Notes: generated by a model from the sequence alone, not told the origin. DNA of 64,000 nt from Deltaproteobacteria bacterium (GCA_029552245.1 JAKPDW010000025.1:124001-188000); one strand, 5' to 3'; positions 1 to 8,483 are shown, counted from the stretch's first letter. Translations and numbers: made by a program.

Positions 1-281
1 CAAGCGGGCACAGGGGCGGCAGGTGGTGTCGCTACCGGGGAAAAGACATCCCATGTATGGCGTCATGAGGCAGGGGGAAGCCCGGGAGGCAGACGGGAGG
101 CCGCTACGAGATGCGTTCTCTCATACGGGAAGGCGGGTGTGAAAGGTGGATTACCGTGCGTCCTTTTCATGCATGAAGCGGGCCTGGATTGACAATGAGC
201 ATCCAGCTGTGGGACACTCCATGAGATCGATGCGCGGGGATCCGGTTCGTCTGAACAGCCGATGTATTCGGGGAGGTGATC

Positions 282-1496
282 ATGACTGACACGTTCAAAC
301 CCATACGGGTAAGCGACAAGGTGTACTGGGTGGGTGCCGTCGATTGGACCATACGTGATTTTCACGGGTACACCACGAAGAGGGGGAGCACCTACAACGC
401 GTACCTGATCCTCGCGGACAAGGTGACCCTCGTCGATACGGTCAAGGCGCCCTTCTTGCACGAGATGATGGCCCGCATCTCGAACCTCATCGATCCCAGG
501 GACATCGACATCATCATCTCCAACCACTCGGAGATGGACCATTCCGGGTCGCTCAGGGAGGTGGTGGCCCAGGTGGCTCCCGAGCAGGTGATCGCCTCGG
601 TCATGGGTGCCAAGGCGCTCAAGGAGCACCACCTGGCAGGCGACGGGATCGTCCCTGTCAAGGACGGCCAGGACTTGAGCCTCGGGAACATGCGGGTAAG
701 GTTCATGGAGACGAGGATGCTCCACTGGCCGGACAGCATGTTCACCTACCTGGAGGACGAGCGGATCCTGTTCTCGCAGGATGCCTTCGGCATGCACCTC
801 GCGACCGGGGAACGGTTCGCCGACGAGATCGACCGTGACATCCTGAGATACGAGGCGGCCACGTACTATGCCAATATCCTGCTCCCCTACTCGGGCCTCG
901 TCCTCAAGCTGCTCGACCGGGTTGCGGCATCGGGCATGGACGTCTCCGTGATCGCGCCCGACCACGGGCCCATCTGGCGCACAGGCATCGATGCCGTGAT
1001 CGGCTGGTACCGTGCGTGGGCCCAGCAGAAGCCCACCGACAAGGCGGTGGTCGTCTATGGAACCATGTGGCACAGCACCGAGCTCATGGCCCGCGCCATC
1101 GAGGAGGGGCTCCTGGCGGGCGGCGCCAGGGTCAAGGTGATGTCCATGGAGGCCTTCCACAGGAGCGATGTGGCCTACGAGGTTCTCGACGCAGGGGCGC
1201 TGTTCGCCGGGTCCTCCACGTTGAACAACAACATGCTGCCCGCCATGGCCGACGTGCTCACCTACCTCAAGGGCCTGAGGCCCGCGAACCTCGTGGGAGC
1301 GGCGTTCGGCTCGTACGGGTGGAGCGGCGAGGCCGCAGGACATGTACAGGACATCCTCGCCGAGATGAAGGTCGAGCTCGTGGCCGAACCTGTGAAGTCC
1401 CTCTACGTGCCTGACGACCATGTCCTGAGGGAGTGCTTCGACCTGGGCATGAAGGCCGCGCAGATCGTCAGGCAAAAAAGCGGGCGGCACGGGTGA
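282..1496 (+). CDS. fprA: Flavodiiron protein (rubredoxin:oxygen oxidoreductase type)
   Basis: Cytoplasmic A-type flavoprotein that reduces O2 (or NO) with electrons from rubredoxin. The N-terminal metallo-beta-lactamase-like domain (about residues 1-245) carries the complete diiron ligand set: H82-x-E84-x-D86-H87 in SNHSEMDH, H148 in MLHWPD, D167 in FSQDAFG and H228 in APDHGP. The flavodoxin domain (about 255-400) has the FMN-binding start VVYGTMWHSTE and the GSYGWSGEA loop. The ATG at 282 is chosen because GGGGAGGTG lies just upstream; an in-frame GTG at 276 sits inside that ribosome site. At 404 residues it is normal length. A rubredoxin gene follows, so the electron donor is encoded beside it. 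Confidence 0.96.
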   Translation: MTDTFKPIRVSDKVYWVGAVDWTIRDFHGYTTKRGSTYNAYLILADKVTLVDTVKAPFLHEMMARISNLIDPRDIDIIISNHSEMDHSGSLREVVAQVAPEQVIASVMGAKALKEHHLAGDGIVPVKDGQDLSLGNMRVRFMETRMLHWPDSMFTYLEDERILFSQDAFGMHLATGERFADEIDRDILRYEAATYYANILLPYSGLVLKLLDRVAASGMDVSVIAPDHGPIWRTGIDAVIGWYRAWAQQKPTDKAVVVYGTMWHSTELMARAIEEGLLAGGARVKVMSMEAFHRSDVAYEVLDAGALFAGSSTLNNNMLPAMADVLTYLKGLRPANLVGAAFGSYGWSGEAAGHVQDILAEMKVELVAEPVKSLYVPDDHVLRECFDLGMKAAQIVRQKSGRHG

Positions 1497-1559
1497 CCAC
1501 CGGGTCCTGCCGGGGATTCAGGGTCTTGTGTAAAGGACTGCATGATCAGAATGGAGGGC

Positions 1560-1721
1560 ATGATGAAGAGATATGTGTGCGGTGTGTGCGGTTACATCTA
1601 CGACCCCGAAAAGGGCGACCCCGAGGGGAACATCCCGGCCGGAACCCCCTTCGAGAAGCTCCCTGATGACTGGACGTGCCCTGTCTGCGGCGCCGAAAAG
1701 AGCGAGTTCTCGCCCGAGTGA
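1560..1721 (+). CDS. Rubredoxin
   Basis: Small mononuclear iron electron carrier of 53 residues. Two Cys pairs (C7-x2-C10 and C40-x2-C43) bind one Fe. The surrounding [14 protein letters not shown] and [10 protein letters not shown] signatures are those of classical rubredoxin. Two ATG codons stand in tandem; GGAGGG immediately upstream favours the second (1563), which removes one Met. Its place directly behind the flavodiiron protein makes it the likely donor to that enzyme, and possibly to the rubrerythrin downstream. Confidence 0.95.
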   Translation: MMKRYVCGVCGYIYDPEKGDPEGNIPAGTPFEKLPDDWTCPVCGAEKSEFSPE

Positions 1722-1808
1722 CGCCTGCACCGGGTGCGGCCGGGTGAGGCCCGTGGCGCGTCCTCGAGGTGGAGCCCGCCGTCAAGAGCGGACCACAAGG
1801 CGGTATCC

Positions 1809-2702
1809 GTGCGTCCCCGTTGCGTAGGGGCCAACAAGGGCGTCGTGCGGGAATACCCCCTGAGATCGAGCCCTCCTGGACCTGAGCTGGGCTCGCTCCT
1901 GGAAGAGGTCTACGGGGTCTATCACAGGCCCGAATACATACACCCCGATCCCCTCGAGTTCCCCCGCATGTTCGACGACCCCCTCGACAGGGAGATTGCG
2001 GCGCTGGTGTCGTCCTCGCTCGCATACGGGAATGTCAGGGCGATCCGTTCGAGCCTTTCCGCGGTGTTCTGCCGGATGGGCTCCTCCCCGCGCCGTTTCG
2101 TGGAGTTTTCCTCGCGGGGCGGGCTCGAGGGTGCGTTTTCGGGATTCAGGCATCGCTTCACGGGCGATGCCGAGCTCGTCGACTTCCTGTGGGCCCTCGG
2201 CAGGGTGGTGGAGGGGTTCGGGTCACTGAAGGCCTGTTTCCTCGAGGGCTTCAACCCTGCCGACCCCGACGTGTTCAGTGCGCTCGGCGCGTTCACCTCG
2301 AAGATCGCCGCTTTCATGCGGGCCGGCAAGAACAGCCTGCTCCCATGCCCCGGGTCCCCAAGCGCCTGCAAGAGGCTCAACCTCTTCCTCAGGTGGATGG
2401 TGCGGCACGACGAGATAGACCCCGGCGGGTGGCCGGAGGTCCCCAAATCGAGCCTCGTGGTGCCTTTGGATGTGCACATGCACGCCATAGGGCTCCGCCT
2501 GGGCCTGATCCGCAGGCGAAGCGCCGATAGGAAGGCCGCGCTCGAGATGACGGATGCACTCAGGAACATAGACCCGAACGATCCGGTCCGGTTCGATTTC
2601 TCGCTCACCCGCATCGGCATGAGAAGGCTTCTGGGTCGCCTGACGGACGCACCATGCGGGACGGGCCGACATGATGAAGACATACCTGTTGGAGGGTTTT
2701 GA
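1809..2702 (+). CDS. TIGR02757 family protein (function unknown)
   Basis: Recognised as the conserved hypothetical family TIGR02757 by the run DDPLDREIAALVSSSLAYG, the Trp/His-rich LFLRWMVRHDEIDPG segment and VPLDVHMHAIG near the C-terminus. It is probably a soluble helical protein; no catalytic role is established that I know of. The start is uncertain. GTG 1809 has AAGGCGG upstream, GTG 1845 gives a length nearer the family's usual about 250 residues, and the frame stays open back to 1734. The stop (2700-2702) lies one base before the rubrerythrin ATG, so the two are co-transcribed. Its position inside an oxygen-defence cluster suggests, but does not show, a redox role. Confidence 0.85.
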   Translation: MRPRCVGANKGVVREYPLRSSPPGPELGSLLEEVYGVYHRPEYIHPDPLEFPRMFDDPLDREIAALVSSSLAYGNVRAIRSSLSAVFCRMGSSPRRFVEFSSRGGLEGAFSGFRHRFTGDAELVDFLWALGRVVEGFGSLKACFLEGFNPADPDVFSALGAFTSKIAAFMRAGKNSLLPCPGSPSACKRLNLFLRWMVRHDEIDPGGWPEVPKSSLVVPLDVHMHAIGLRLGLIRRRSADRKAALEMTDALRNIDPNDPVRFDFSLTRIGMRRLLGRLTDAPCGTGRHDEDIPVGGF

Positions 2703-2703
2703 C

Positions 2704-3201
2704 ATGGACGAGAGGATCAAGGAAGCGATCCATCAGGCGTTCACGGGCGAGGCGAAGGCCCACCTGAGGCTCAAGGTCTACGCGGAGAAGGCCGAGGAGG
2801 AGGGGTTCCCCCAGCTGGCGAAGCTCTTCCGCGTGATCGCGTTCTCGGAAGAGCTCCATGGGAAGAGGGCCCTGAGGCTCCTCAAGGAGATCAAATCCAC
2901 CCAGGACAACCTCGCGGAGAGCTTCGAGTCGGAGACGAAGGTCGCCGGGGTGGCCTATGACGCCTTCGTGAGGCTGGCCGAAGAGCTTGGCGACAGGGCG
3001 GCATCGCTCTACTTCAGCCAATCGAAGGACGCCGAAGAGATCCATGCGAAGCTCTACAAGGAGGCCATGGATCACGTGCTCGAGGAGAGGGACACCACGT
3101 ACTACGTCTGCACCGTGTGCGGATACGTGTCCGACGGCGTCCTACCGGAAGAGTGCCCGATCTGCGGCGCGAAGAAGGACGTGTTCGTCACGTTCTCCTG
3201 A
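2704..3201 (+). CDS. rbr: Rubrerythrin
   Basis: Diiron peroxide reductase typical of anaerobes. The N-terminal ferritin-like four-helix domain (about residues 1-125) contains the Glu-bearing FTGEAKAHLR helix and the SEELHGKRAL helix. The C-terminal rubredoxin-like domain has C136-x2-C139 and C151-x2-C154. ATG 2704 is preceded by GGAGGG at good spacing; an upstream in-frame ATG at 2671 lies inside the previous gene and lacks a site. At 165 residues it is normal for short rubrerythrin. With the flavodiiron protein and rubredoxin it completes an O2/H2O2 detoxification set. Confidence 0.95.
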   Translation: MDERIKEAIHQAFTGEAKAHLRLKVYAEKAEEEGFPQLAKLFRVIAFSEELHGKRALRLLKEIKSTQDNLAESFESETKVAGVAYDAFVRLAEELGDRAASLYFSQSKDAEEIHAKLYKEAMDHVLEERDTTYYVCTVCGYVSDGVLPEECPICGAKKDVFVTFS

Positions 3202-3309
3202 TCGAGAAACCCCCATGCTGCCGGGCCGGTGAGACGCTTGCGGCGCGGCATGCATCGCTGCGACGCGTCGATGAAGGGCCGGCAGGGAGACGGCCGGCCG
3301 AGGGCCGGG

Positions 3310-4101
3310 TCACGACGTGGGCATGGTGGTGAACACGCCCCTCGGATCCACCTCTGTCCTGAGCAGCTTGAGGATGTCCTCCGGGATGACCTCGGTCTGC
3401 GGGATGTCTCCCTCGGGCCTCATGAGCTCGAACCCGGTGAACAGCTGCGCGAAGTCGAAGGTCCACCCGGGCATGAGGGATTTCACCCTCATGCGCTTCG
3501 AGACGGGCTCGAAGTCGAAGACCCCGCACTGGGAAACGACGGCGACCGGGCCCTTCCCGAGCAGACCGGCCTCCTTGCGTGTCTCCCCGCCCCTGAGGTG
3601 TCCCACAGAGGTGATGAAATCCACCTCCTTGACGAACTTCTCGGGTGTCTGGAGACCCACGAGGACCACCTCCTCGGCGAGCGAAGAGAGGTCGTTGTTC
3701 CCCCCCGATCCGGTCATGCGCACCGTCGGGTTCAGGAGATCCTTGCCAATCTGGTGGGTGTTCACGTTCCCATACATGTCCACCTGTGCGAAGCCCAGAA
3801 AGGCGATGTCCACATACCCGTTGTAACACTGGGCGAAAGAGTAGGCCATCTCCATGACCACCGGGGATTTCCTCCAGGTGAACGGGCACCCCACCGACCA
3901 GGGCATGTCTCCCGGCAGGGGGTCCTGGCCGCCCGATTCGTAGACCATGGTGATATTGGGTGCATGGGTCTTCTTCGCCAGGATCCCGGCGATCATGGGG
4001 AGCCCGGTCCCCACGTAGACCACCTTGTGATCGTGGATCTGGCTCGCGAGGATGTACGCGAGCATCTCGAGCGGGTTCGCGGGTGCGTTTATATCTCTCA
4101 T
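3310..4101 (-). CDS. Class I CoA-transferase, beta subunit (glutaconate CoA-transferase B-like)
   Basis: Second subunit of a heteromeric family I CoA-transferase that moves CoA between acyl groups in the cytoplasm. The 263-residue protein carries the family's catalytic-Glu context, MVYESGGQDPLPG, with GTGLPMIAGILA and GFAQVDMYGNVN typical of GctB/IpdB-type subunits. Start ATG 4101 follows GGAGGGCAC. It lies 13 bases after the alpha subunit gene. The acyl substrate cannot be read from sequence; glutaconate, a 3-oxoacid and a ring-cleavage product are all plausible, and the fatty-acid genes elsewhere in the window fit a catabolic role. Confidence 0.9.
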   Translation of the reverse strand: MRDINAPANPLEMLAYILASQIHDHKVVYVGTGLPMIAGILAKKTHAPNITMVYESGGQDPLPGDMPWSVGCPFTWRKSPVVMEMAYSFAQCYNGYVDIAFLGFAQVDMYGNVNTHQIGKDLLNPTVRMTGSGGNNDLSSLAEEVVLVGLQTPEKFVKEVDFITSVGHLRGGETRKEAGLLGKGPVAVVSQCGVFDFEPVSKRMRVKSLMPGWTFDFAQLFTGFELMRPEGDIPQTEVIPEDILKLLRTEVDPRGVFTTMPTS

Positions 4102-4114
4102 GTGCCCTCCCGTC

Positions 4115-5203
4115 TCAGTAGTAGAGCCCGGAATCGTGTGTCCGGGTGTATTCTTCGTACGTGAAGTCGATGTCCTCGTGGTCGCCCTCGGCCGCCTTGG
4201 TCTGGATCCTCGCCTCTGCGATCCACTTCGCGCCGCCCAGCTTGTCCACGAACTCGAACTGGTCCTTGACGCCGAACACCCACTCGTCGAAGAACTTCTT
4301 GAGGTTCTCGTCGCTGGTGCAGCCGAGCCTGATGAGCTTTTCCCACCACTGTCTCGACCAGTAGTAGTAGCCAGGCATGTTCCCCGGGACGGCGCCGAAA
4401 GGCAGCTCGACCACCGCATCCACGTAGAAGAAGGGGATGACCGTTCCCTGCCTGTTCCTGATGTCAGACTCGGGCACGATCTCCTCGGCCGTGATGATGA
4501 CCTTGCGGGCTGCGGCGGCCGTGGCGAGATCGTTCACCGTCGGGCCGTAGATGTAGGCGTTCCCGTACTTGTCGGCGAGCTGGCAGTGGATGATCGTGAC
4601 GTCCGGGTACAGGGCCGGTATGAAGACCACCGGGTCGGGGTCGTCCCTCATGGGGTTCTGCATGACCTTCAGGTACGGGTTGTACTTGAGGATGTCCGAG
4701 CCGAGCATCTGCTTGCTGAAGACGCCCGGCGTCCCCAGCTGCGCGGCCTTGAGACCCAGCGCGACCCCGCCGTGGCTCCACTCGGAGAGGATCTTCACGC
4801 GGCCGGCCCTCAGCATGCGGTCGTAGTTCCTGTCTATGCCCCGCATCTCCACGCCCACATACGAGTTGTGGGAGTAATCGACGTTGTTGTTGAAGATGAG
4901 GAAACTATGGTTGGTGTTGGGGGCGCCGATGCACTGCAGGCGCTTCTTGTCCTGGCGCATGATCTCCCAGTACGCCTGGTGGGGTGTGCGTACGTACGCG
5001 AATCCGGCGTCCGTCATCACGTCGCCGTCCTCCACGTACGTGGCGATAGCCTCCTTGAGGCTCATGCGTTTGTCCACCTTCGCCCGTTCCTTTTTCAGGT
5101 GCACAAGGCGTGCGGACTCAAAGTCGATGAGCCTGTCGAGAATGCTCGGATCCTCTATCTTGAGGTTTGCGAGGGCCTCCTGGTTGTACTGATACGTTGC
5201 CAT
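4115..5203 (-). CDS. Class I CoA-transferase, alpha subunit (glutaconate CoA-transferase A-like)
   Basis: First subunit of the CoA-transferase pair; 362 residues, somewhat longer than short family I alpha subunits. Recognised by KRMSLKEAIATYVEDGDVM at the N-terminus, GGVALGLKAAQLGTPG, and the LADKYGNAYIYGP strand shared with GctA. Start ATG 5203 has AAGGAG upstream; the frame stays open further but without a ribosome site. The 3' end is acidic and Tyr-rich (EDIDFTYEEYTRTHD). It is the first gene of a two-gene operon; a nested inverted repeat about 180 bases upstream (5384-5407) is a candidate operator. Confidence 0.9.
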   Translation of the reverse strand: MATYQYNQEALANLKIEDPSILDRLIDFESARLVHLKKERAKVDKRMSLKEAIATYVEDGDVMTDAGFAYVRTPHQAYWEIMRQDKKRLQCIGAPNTNHSFLIFNNNVDYSHNSYVGVEMRGIDRNYDRMLRAGRVKILSEWSHGGVALGLKAAQLGTPGVFSKQMLGSDILKYNPYLKVMQNPMRDDPDPVVFIPALYPDVTIIHCQLADKYGNAYIYGPTVNDLATAAAARKVIITAEEIVPESDIRNRQGTVIPFFYVDAVVELPFGAVPGNMPGYYYWSRQWWEKLIRLGCTSDENLKKFFDEWVFGVKDQFEFVDKLGGAKWIAEARIQTKAAEGDHEDIDFTYEEYTRTHDSGLYY

Positions 5204-5383
5204 CGATGCTCTCCTTGCACGAATTCGACGCGATGGCAGGTAGTTCAGCAAGAGACGTGCCATAGGGAAGCTATCGTCCACACGTTGTGTATTTATTCGA
5301 TACCACCCGGGATTTCCCCGGCCAAGGGTCTTCGAGGGGGATCTCGTGCCGCGAAGTTCCCGGGTGAACCAGGGGTTCTTCCG

Positions 5384-5407
5384 CCATAGTATGGTGAAAA
5401 CACCATA
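5384..5407. promoter_or_regulatory. Nested inverted repeat upstream of the CoA-transferase operon
   Basis: Two overlapping palindromes are seen: CCATA-G-TATGG (5384-5394) and TATGGTG-AAAA-CACCATA (5390-5407). They share the TATGG half-site. The AT-rich composition contrasts with the GC-rich surroundings. The position, about 180 bases before the alpha-subunit start, fits a repressor or activator operator; no regulator gene is adjacent. Confidence 0.45.
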
Positions 5408-5631
5408 TCTTCGCGACCAGGCGGCCTCGGGCTGGGTGAGGGCTCTGGCAAAAAAGGGTGCAAACACCACAGCCCTGTCTTCGTGCACGGCTTGCGGCAG
5501 GCACGGTGAATTCGAGACCGAGCCCATGATCCACGGGCCCTTTGCCTTCCCGGCTCTCGGGAGCCGGACCTTCGGGCCTGAGGCTCGGCCTCTTCACCTG
5601 GCCGTGCAGGGTATCTCTCGCATGACCTCGG

Positions 5632-5845
5632 TGACGAGACCTCGCGTGCACGGACACCGATCACGCTCGCCAGCGGCATCGCCCTCTTCCTGGGACGAGA
5701 CCTCGCGTGCACGGACACCGACCCGGTAACGTCTGACGGCGCGACCCCGTAGGAGACGGTTCCTCGCGTGCGCGGACACCGAGCTGCGGGCGAGAGGGTT
5801 ACACCCTGGCTGGTCACGACGATCCCTCGCGTGCACGGACATCGA
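5632..5845. CRISPR. CRISPR-like repeat array, probably a decayed type I-E remnant
   Basis: Four 29-base units start at 5632, 5693, 5754 and 5817. Their shared core is CCTCGCGTGCACGGACACCG. Units 1 and 2 differ only in the first base; units 3 and 4 diverge mainly in the first third. The spacers are 32, 32 and 34 unrelated bases, so the period is 61, 61, 63. A 29+32 geometry, a GC-rich palindromic centre (CGTGCACG) and the terminal ACACCG resemble known type I-E repeats, for example unit 3 with CGGTTCC before the core and GCGCGG within it. The canonical CCCCGC/GCGGGG stem is eroded and there are no cas genes in the window, so it is probably inactive. Confidence 0.5.
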
Positions 5846-5961
5846 CGCCGATCCTGTGCGCCTCCGCGTGTCTTCGGGGCCCGCGTTCATGAACGGCCTG
5901 CTGCATGCCACGGGTGGGGTGGCGGTCTCGTTCTTTAGCCGGGAGGCGCACTGCGGGGTGA

Positions 5962-6052
5962 ATGCTCGACGCGCACACCGGGTATCCCTGGCCCCACGCG
6001 TTTCCCGGAGGAAGCGGGGATCTGGAGAGATGGATGCTCGACGCGCACACCG
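5962..6052. repeat. 19-base direct repeat pair
   Basis: ATGCTCGACGCGCACACCG occurs exactly at 5962-5980 and again at 6034-6052, a 72-base period. It is not a copy of the 29-base CRISPR-like unit, although both end in CACACCG or ACACCG-like bases. Function unknown. Confidence 0.6.
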
Positions 6053-6152
6053 TGGACCCCAAAGCGGAGAGAGAGAGGCGGCTCCCCATCATGGCGCAGA
6101 CCAAGGCGCGCGCCCGAGGGGATCCGGCCGATACCCTCGCGGCAGGGGGGCC

Positions 6153-7454
6153 TCAGTTCACGCCTTCGGCTTGCTCCTTAGGGCGCGGGGTCCCTATGAG
6201 GCCGCCCAAAAAGCCCCACCGCCGACCCCTTAAGGTCTGCTCGTGCGAGACGAGGAAGGAGAACCACCATCTGCTGTATGCAGGGGAGGTTTTCACGGAC
6301 AACGTCTTCCACAGGATGTCCCATTCCACGCCCTCAGGCCCCGAGGACCCCTTGGCCAGGGTCAAGACCTCCCCCCACGACGACATGAACGGCTCGTCGT
6401 GAAAGAGCGGGACGATCGCCGGGAAGAACCAGCGGCTGCGTGTCCCATCCCGAGAGAAGTGAAAGAGAGGCCACAGGGTGAGGGATCTCGAGCGGACCCC
6501 CTCGGGCCCCCTGGTGGTTGTGTACCTGTTGAGAATGAGCACCGACGAGGCCGTTTTGGCAACCTCCCCTTCGGCGGACGATGAGGACGACCACAAGGGC
6601 CACGCGACTGACAGGTACCTGTATGAGGGGCCCTCTTCTTTGGCCCAGAAGAGCGGGAACAACCGTGTCTCCTCGTAGCCTCCCGACGCGAAGCGGACCA
6701 GGGGCCAGGGTGCGTCGACGCTCGTGTGGCCTGCCGCATCGTCACGGCTGTAAGAGAAGAGAGGCCAGACGATTGACAGGTTCCCGTGCGAAGGCCCGGT
6801 CTCGTACCTGAAGAGGGGAAGGGCGGCCAGCATCAGTCTTTCTGGGCTCCTCTCCAGGTGAAAGACGGGCCAGAGGGCGAAGGTCCTCGTGGTGTCCTTC
6901 TCGGTCTCCCTGCCGAAGAGCGGGAACACCCTGAACATGCCAGAGTCGCTCCAGGAGAACACGGGCCAGAAAACGGCGCGGGTCGAGACGCCCGCCGTGG
7001 TGGTCCTCGAGTAGAGGGGCCACAGGAAGAACTCGGCCTCGTCGAAGCCGAGCCTGTGCTCCATGCGGCCGTAGAGCGGGAACACCCCCGAGTAAGGCCT
7101 GTTTCGGTAGGTGCCCGAGAAGTACGGGAAGAGGTCGAACGTGCGATGATCGTCGCTGGTGCCGCTCCTCATGATGGGTACGAAATACGAGCCCTCGGGC
7201 GTCGATTTGCCGAGGGGGTAGAGAAAGGTCGTGACGTCCTTCGTCCTGTCCCTGGTGAAGAGGGGGCGGACGGCAAAGAAGCCCTCGTCGTATGCGACCA
7301 GGGGGCCGAACAGGCTCGTCGATGTGCGGCCGTGCTCTGTCGAGACGGTGATCAGGGGCGGGAAGATGATGTCCTGGGAGGCGATCCCCTCGCCCGGTGC
7401 AGACCCCAGGGAGACGACGATCACGCACAGGAACGGTACGGCACTCTTCCCCAT
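6153..7454 (-). CDS. Exported WPLF/FPLF-repeat protein (function unknown)
   Basis: A 433-residue protein with a signal peptide (about residues 1-25, hydrophobic FLCVIVVSLGS). The body is built of about 17 short aromatic repeats of the form [FWLV]-[FW]-P-[LV]-[FYW], such as VFPLYG, LWPLYS, FWPVFS, VFPLFG, LWPVFH, VWPLFS, LFPLFW and LWPLFH, spaced about 20-30 residues. The strand-turn pattern, with charged loops between aromatic strands, suggests a beta-rich surface or outer-membrane protein. I do not know its function. It starts 3 bases after the stop of mlaD and probably belongs to the same operon, hinting at an envelope or lipid-related job. Confidence 0.8.
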   Translation of the reverse strand: MGKSAVPFLCVIVVSLGSAPGEGIASQDIIFPPLITVSTEHGRTSTSLFGPLVAYDEGFFAVRPLFTRDRTKDVTTFLYPLGKSTPEGSYFVPIMRSGTSDDHRTFDLFPYFSGTYRNRPYSGVFPLYGRMEHRLGFDEAEFFLWPLYSRTTTAGVSTRAVFWPVFSWSDSGMFRVFPLFGRETEKDTTRTFALWPVFHLERSPERLMLAALPLFRYETGPSHGNLSIVWPLFSYSRDDAAGHTSVDAPWPLVRFASGGYEETRLFPLFWAKEEGPSYRYLSVAWPLWSSSSSAEGEVAKTASSVLILNRYTTTRGPEGVRSRSLTLWPLFHFSRDGTRSRWFFPAIVPLFHDEPFMSSWGEVLTLAKGSSGPEGVEWDILWKTLSVKTSPAYSRWWFSFLVSHEQTLRGRRWGFLGGLIGTPRPKEQAEGVN

Positions 7455-7457
7455 GCC

Positions 7458-8483
7458 CTACCACACGATGCCGAGAACCGTTCCCATGACCGTTATCGGT
7501 GTCTGTTCCTCGATCCCCTTCATGGCCTTGTTCGCGCTCGCCAGGGCGTCTTTCATCTCGTCGTAGATCTCGTCGTCCGTCATGAGCCTGCCGATGGTGC
7601 CCTTGCCCGAGGCCATCGCGTCAGTTATGGTACGCAGGTTTTCTGCCGTCTTGGAAAGATCCTCATACAGGGAGGTGTCGCTCAGGAGGAGACCCAGGGA
7701 ACTGTCGCCGTTCATCTTCTCCAGGAGTTCAGAGGCCTGCTCGGTGAAGGTGACCAGGGATGCGTAGAGCTCCTCGTCCTTGACAAGCCTTCCGAGGGTC
7801 CCCTGGCCCGAGTTCACGGTCCGGGTGATCTCGCCGAGATCCCTGCTCGAGCTCGCGAGGTTTTCCGAGACGGTCACGAACTCGTCCGTGATCCTGTGCG
7901 TGTTGGAGATGATGGCCTCCAGGTCGTCCTTGTTTTCCCTGGCCAGGGTGGACGCCACCTCGCTCAAGTCGCGGATGTTCGTCACGATCTCCCTCATGGC
8001 CTGGCCGTCTCCCAAGGACTGGTTCAGGGATTCGCTGAGCTCGGTGAGGTTCTGCGCGAGTTCCCCCACCTGGGTGAGGAGTGTTTCCAGTGACGGCGGC
8101 ACCGTCGTCCTTGCCAGGTTGCCCCCGGGTTCGAGGTAGGAACGGGACACGCCCGGCGTGATCTGGATGATCTTGTCGCCGAGCACGCCCTTGGTGGCGA
8201 TGGTCGCACTCGAGTCCACCGGGAGCTTCACGTCCTCGTTGATCTCCGCCCTCACGACCGCCGTGAAATCCTTGTTCAAGGTAATGCCGCTCACCTTCCC
8301 CACCTCCACCCCCGCGAGTTCGAGGGGGGATGAAACCTTGAGACCCTCGACGGTGGAGAACACCATGGTGACGGGATAGGTCTTCTTCTTGTTGAAGCTC
8401 AGCTCGCCGATCTTCATGGAGAGCACCACGAAGACGGCGAAGACCACGACCACGAAGATTCCTACACGGGCTTCGTTGCTCAC
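7458..8483 (-). CDS. mlaD: MlaD family (MCE-domain) lipid transport protein
   Basis: Inner-membrane-anchored MCE protein of 341 residues. One N-terminal membrane helix (about 6-25, VGIFVVVVFAVFVVLSM) is followed by the MCE domain (about 35-115), including FSTVEGLKVSSPLELAGVEV and VLGDKIIQITPG. A long helical C-terminal region follows (about 130-320), as in needle-type MCE proteins. These bind phospholipids and form hexamers for transport between membranes. The GTG start at 8483 (GGAGAGG upstream) overlaps the TPR gene stop by four bases (GTGA). The MlaE permease and MlaF ATPase are not in the window. Confidence 0.9.
   Translation of the reverse strand: MSNEARVGIFVVVVFAVFVVLSMKIGELSFNKKKTYPVTMVFSTVEGLKVSSPLELAGVEVGKVSGITLNKDFTAVVRAEINEDVKLPVDSSATIATKGVLGDKIIQITPGVSRSYLEPGGNLARTTVPPSLETLLTQVGELAQNLTELSESLNQSLGDGQAMREIVTNIRDLSEVASTLARENKDDLEAIISNTHRITDEFVTVSENLASSSRDLGEITRTVNSGQGTLGRLVKDEELYASLVTFTEQASELLEKMNGDSSLGLLLSDTSLYEDLSKTAENLRTITDAMASGKGTIGRLMTDDEIYDEMKDALASANKAMKGIEEQTPITVMGTVLGIVW

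Larger units (their letters stand above)
5204..6152. other. Long non-coding region with repeats
   Basis: About 950 bases without a convincing gene. Contents in order: a nested inverted repeat (5384-5407); a perfect hairpin CCGGCTC-TCGG-GAGCCGG (5550-5567); four CRISPR-like repeats (5632-5845); and a 19-base direct repeat pair (5962-6052). Open frames here are produced by the repeats and show no family likeness. No cas gene is adjacent. Confidence 0.7.

Noticed and set aside
1-281. TTGACA at 189-194 as promoter of the flavodiiron gene
   Set aside because: No acceptable -10 box at 16-18 bases; left unassigned.
63-1490. 475-codon open frame on the minus strand
   Set aside because: It is antisense to the clear flavodiiron protein and shows only His/Val/Gly-rich composition produced by GC-rich third positions.
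3274-3302. GGCCGGC/GCCGGCC hairpin between rubrerythrin and the CoA-transferase
   Set aside because: Short GC stem without a T tail; such arms arise easily in this base composition.
5550-5567. CCGGCTC-TCGG-GAGCCGG hairpin as a terminator
   Set aside because: Perfect stem but no T-run, and no gene ends nearby.
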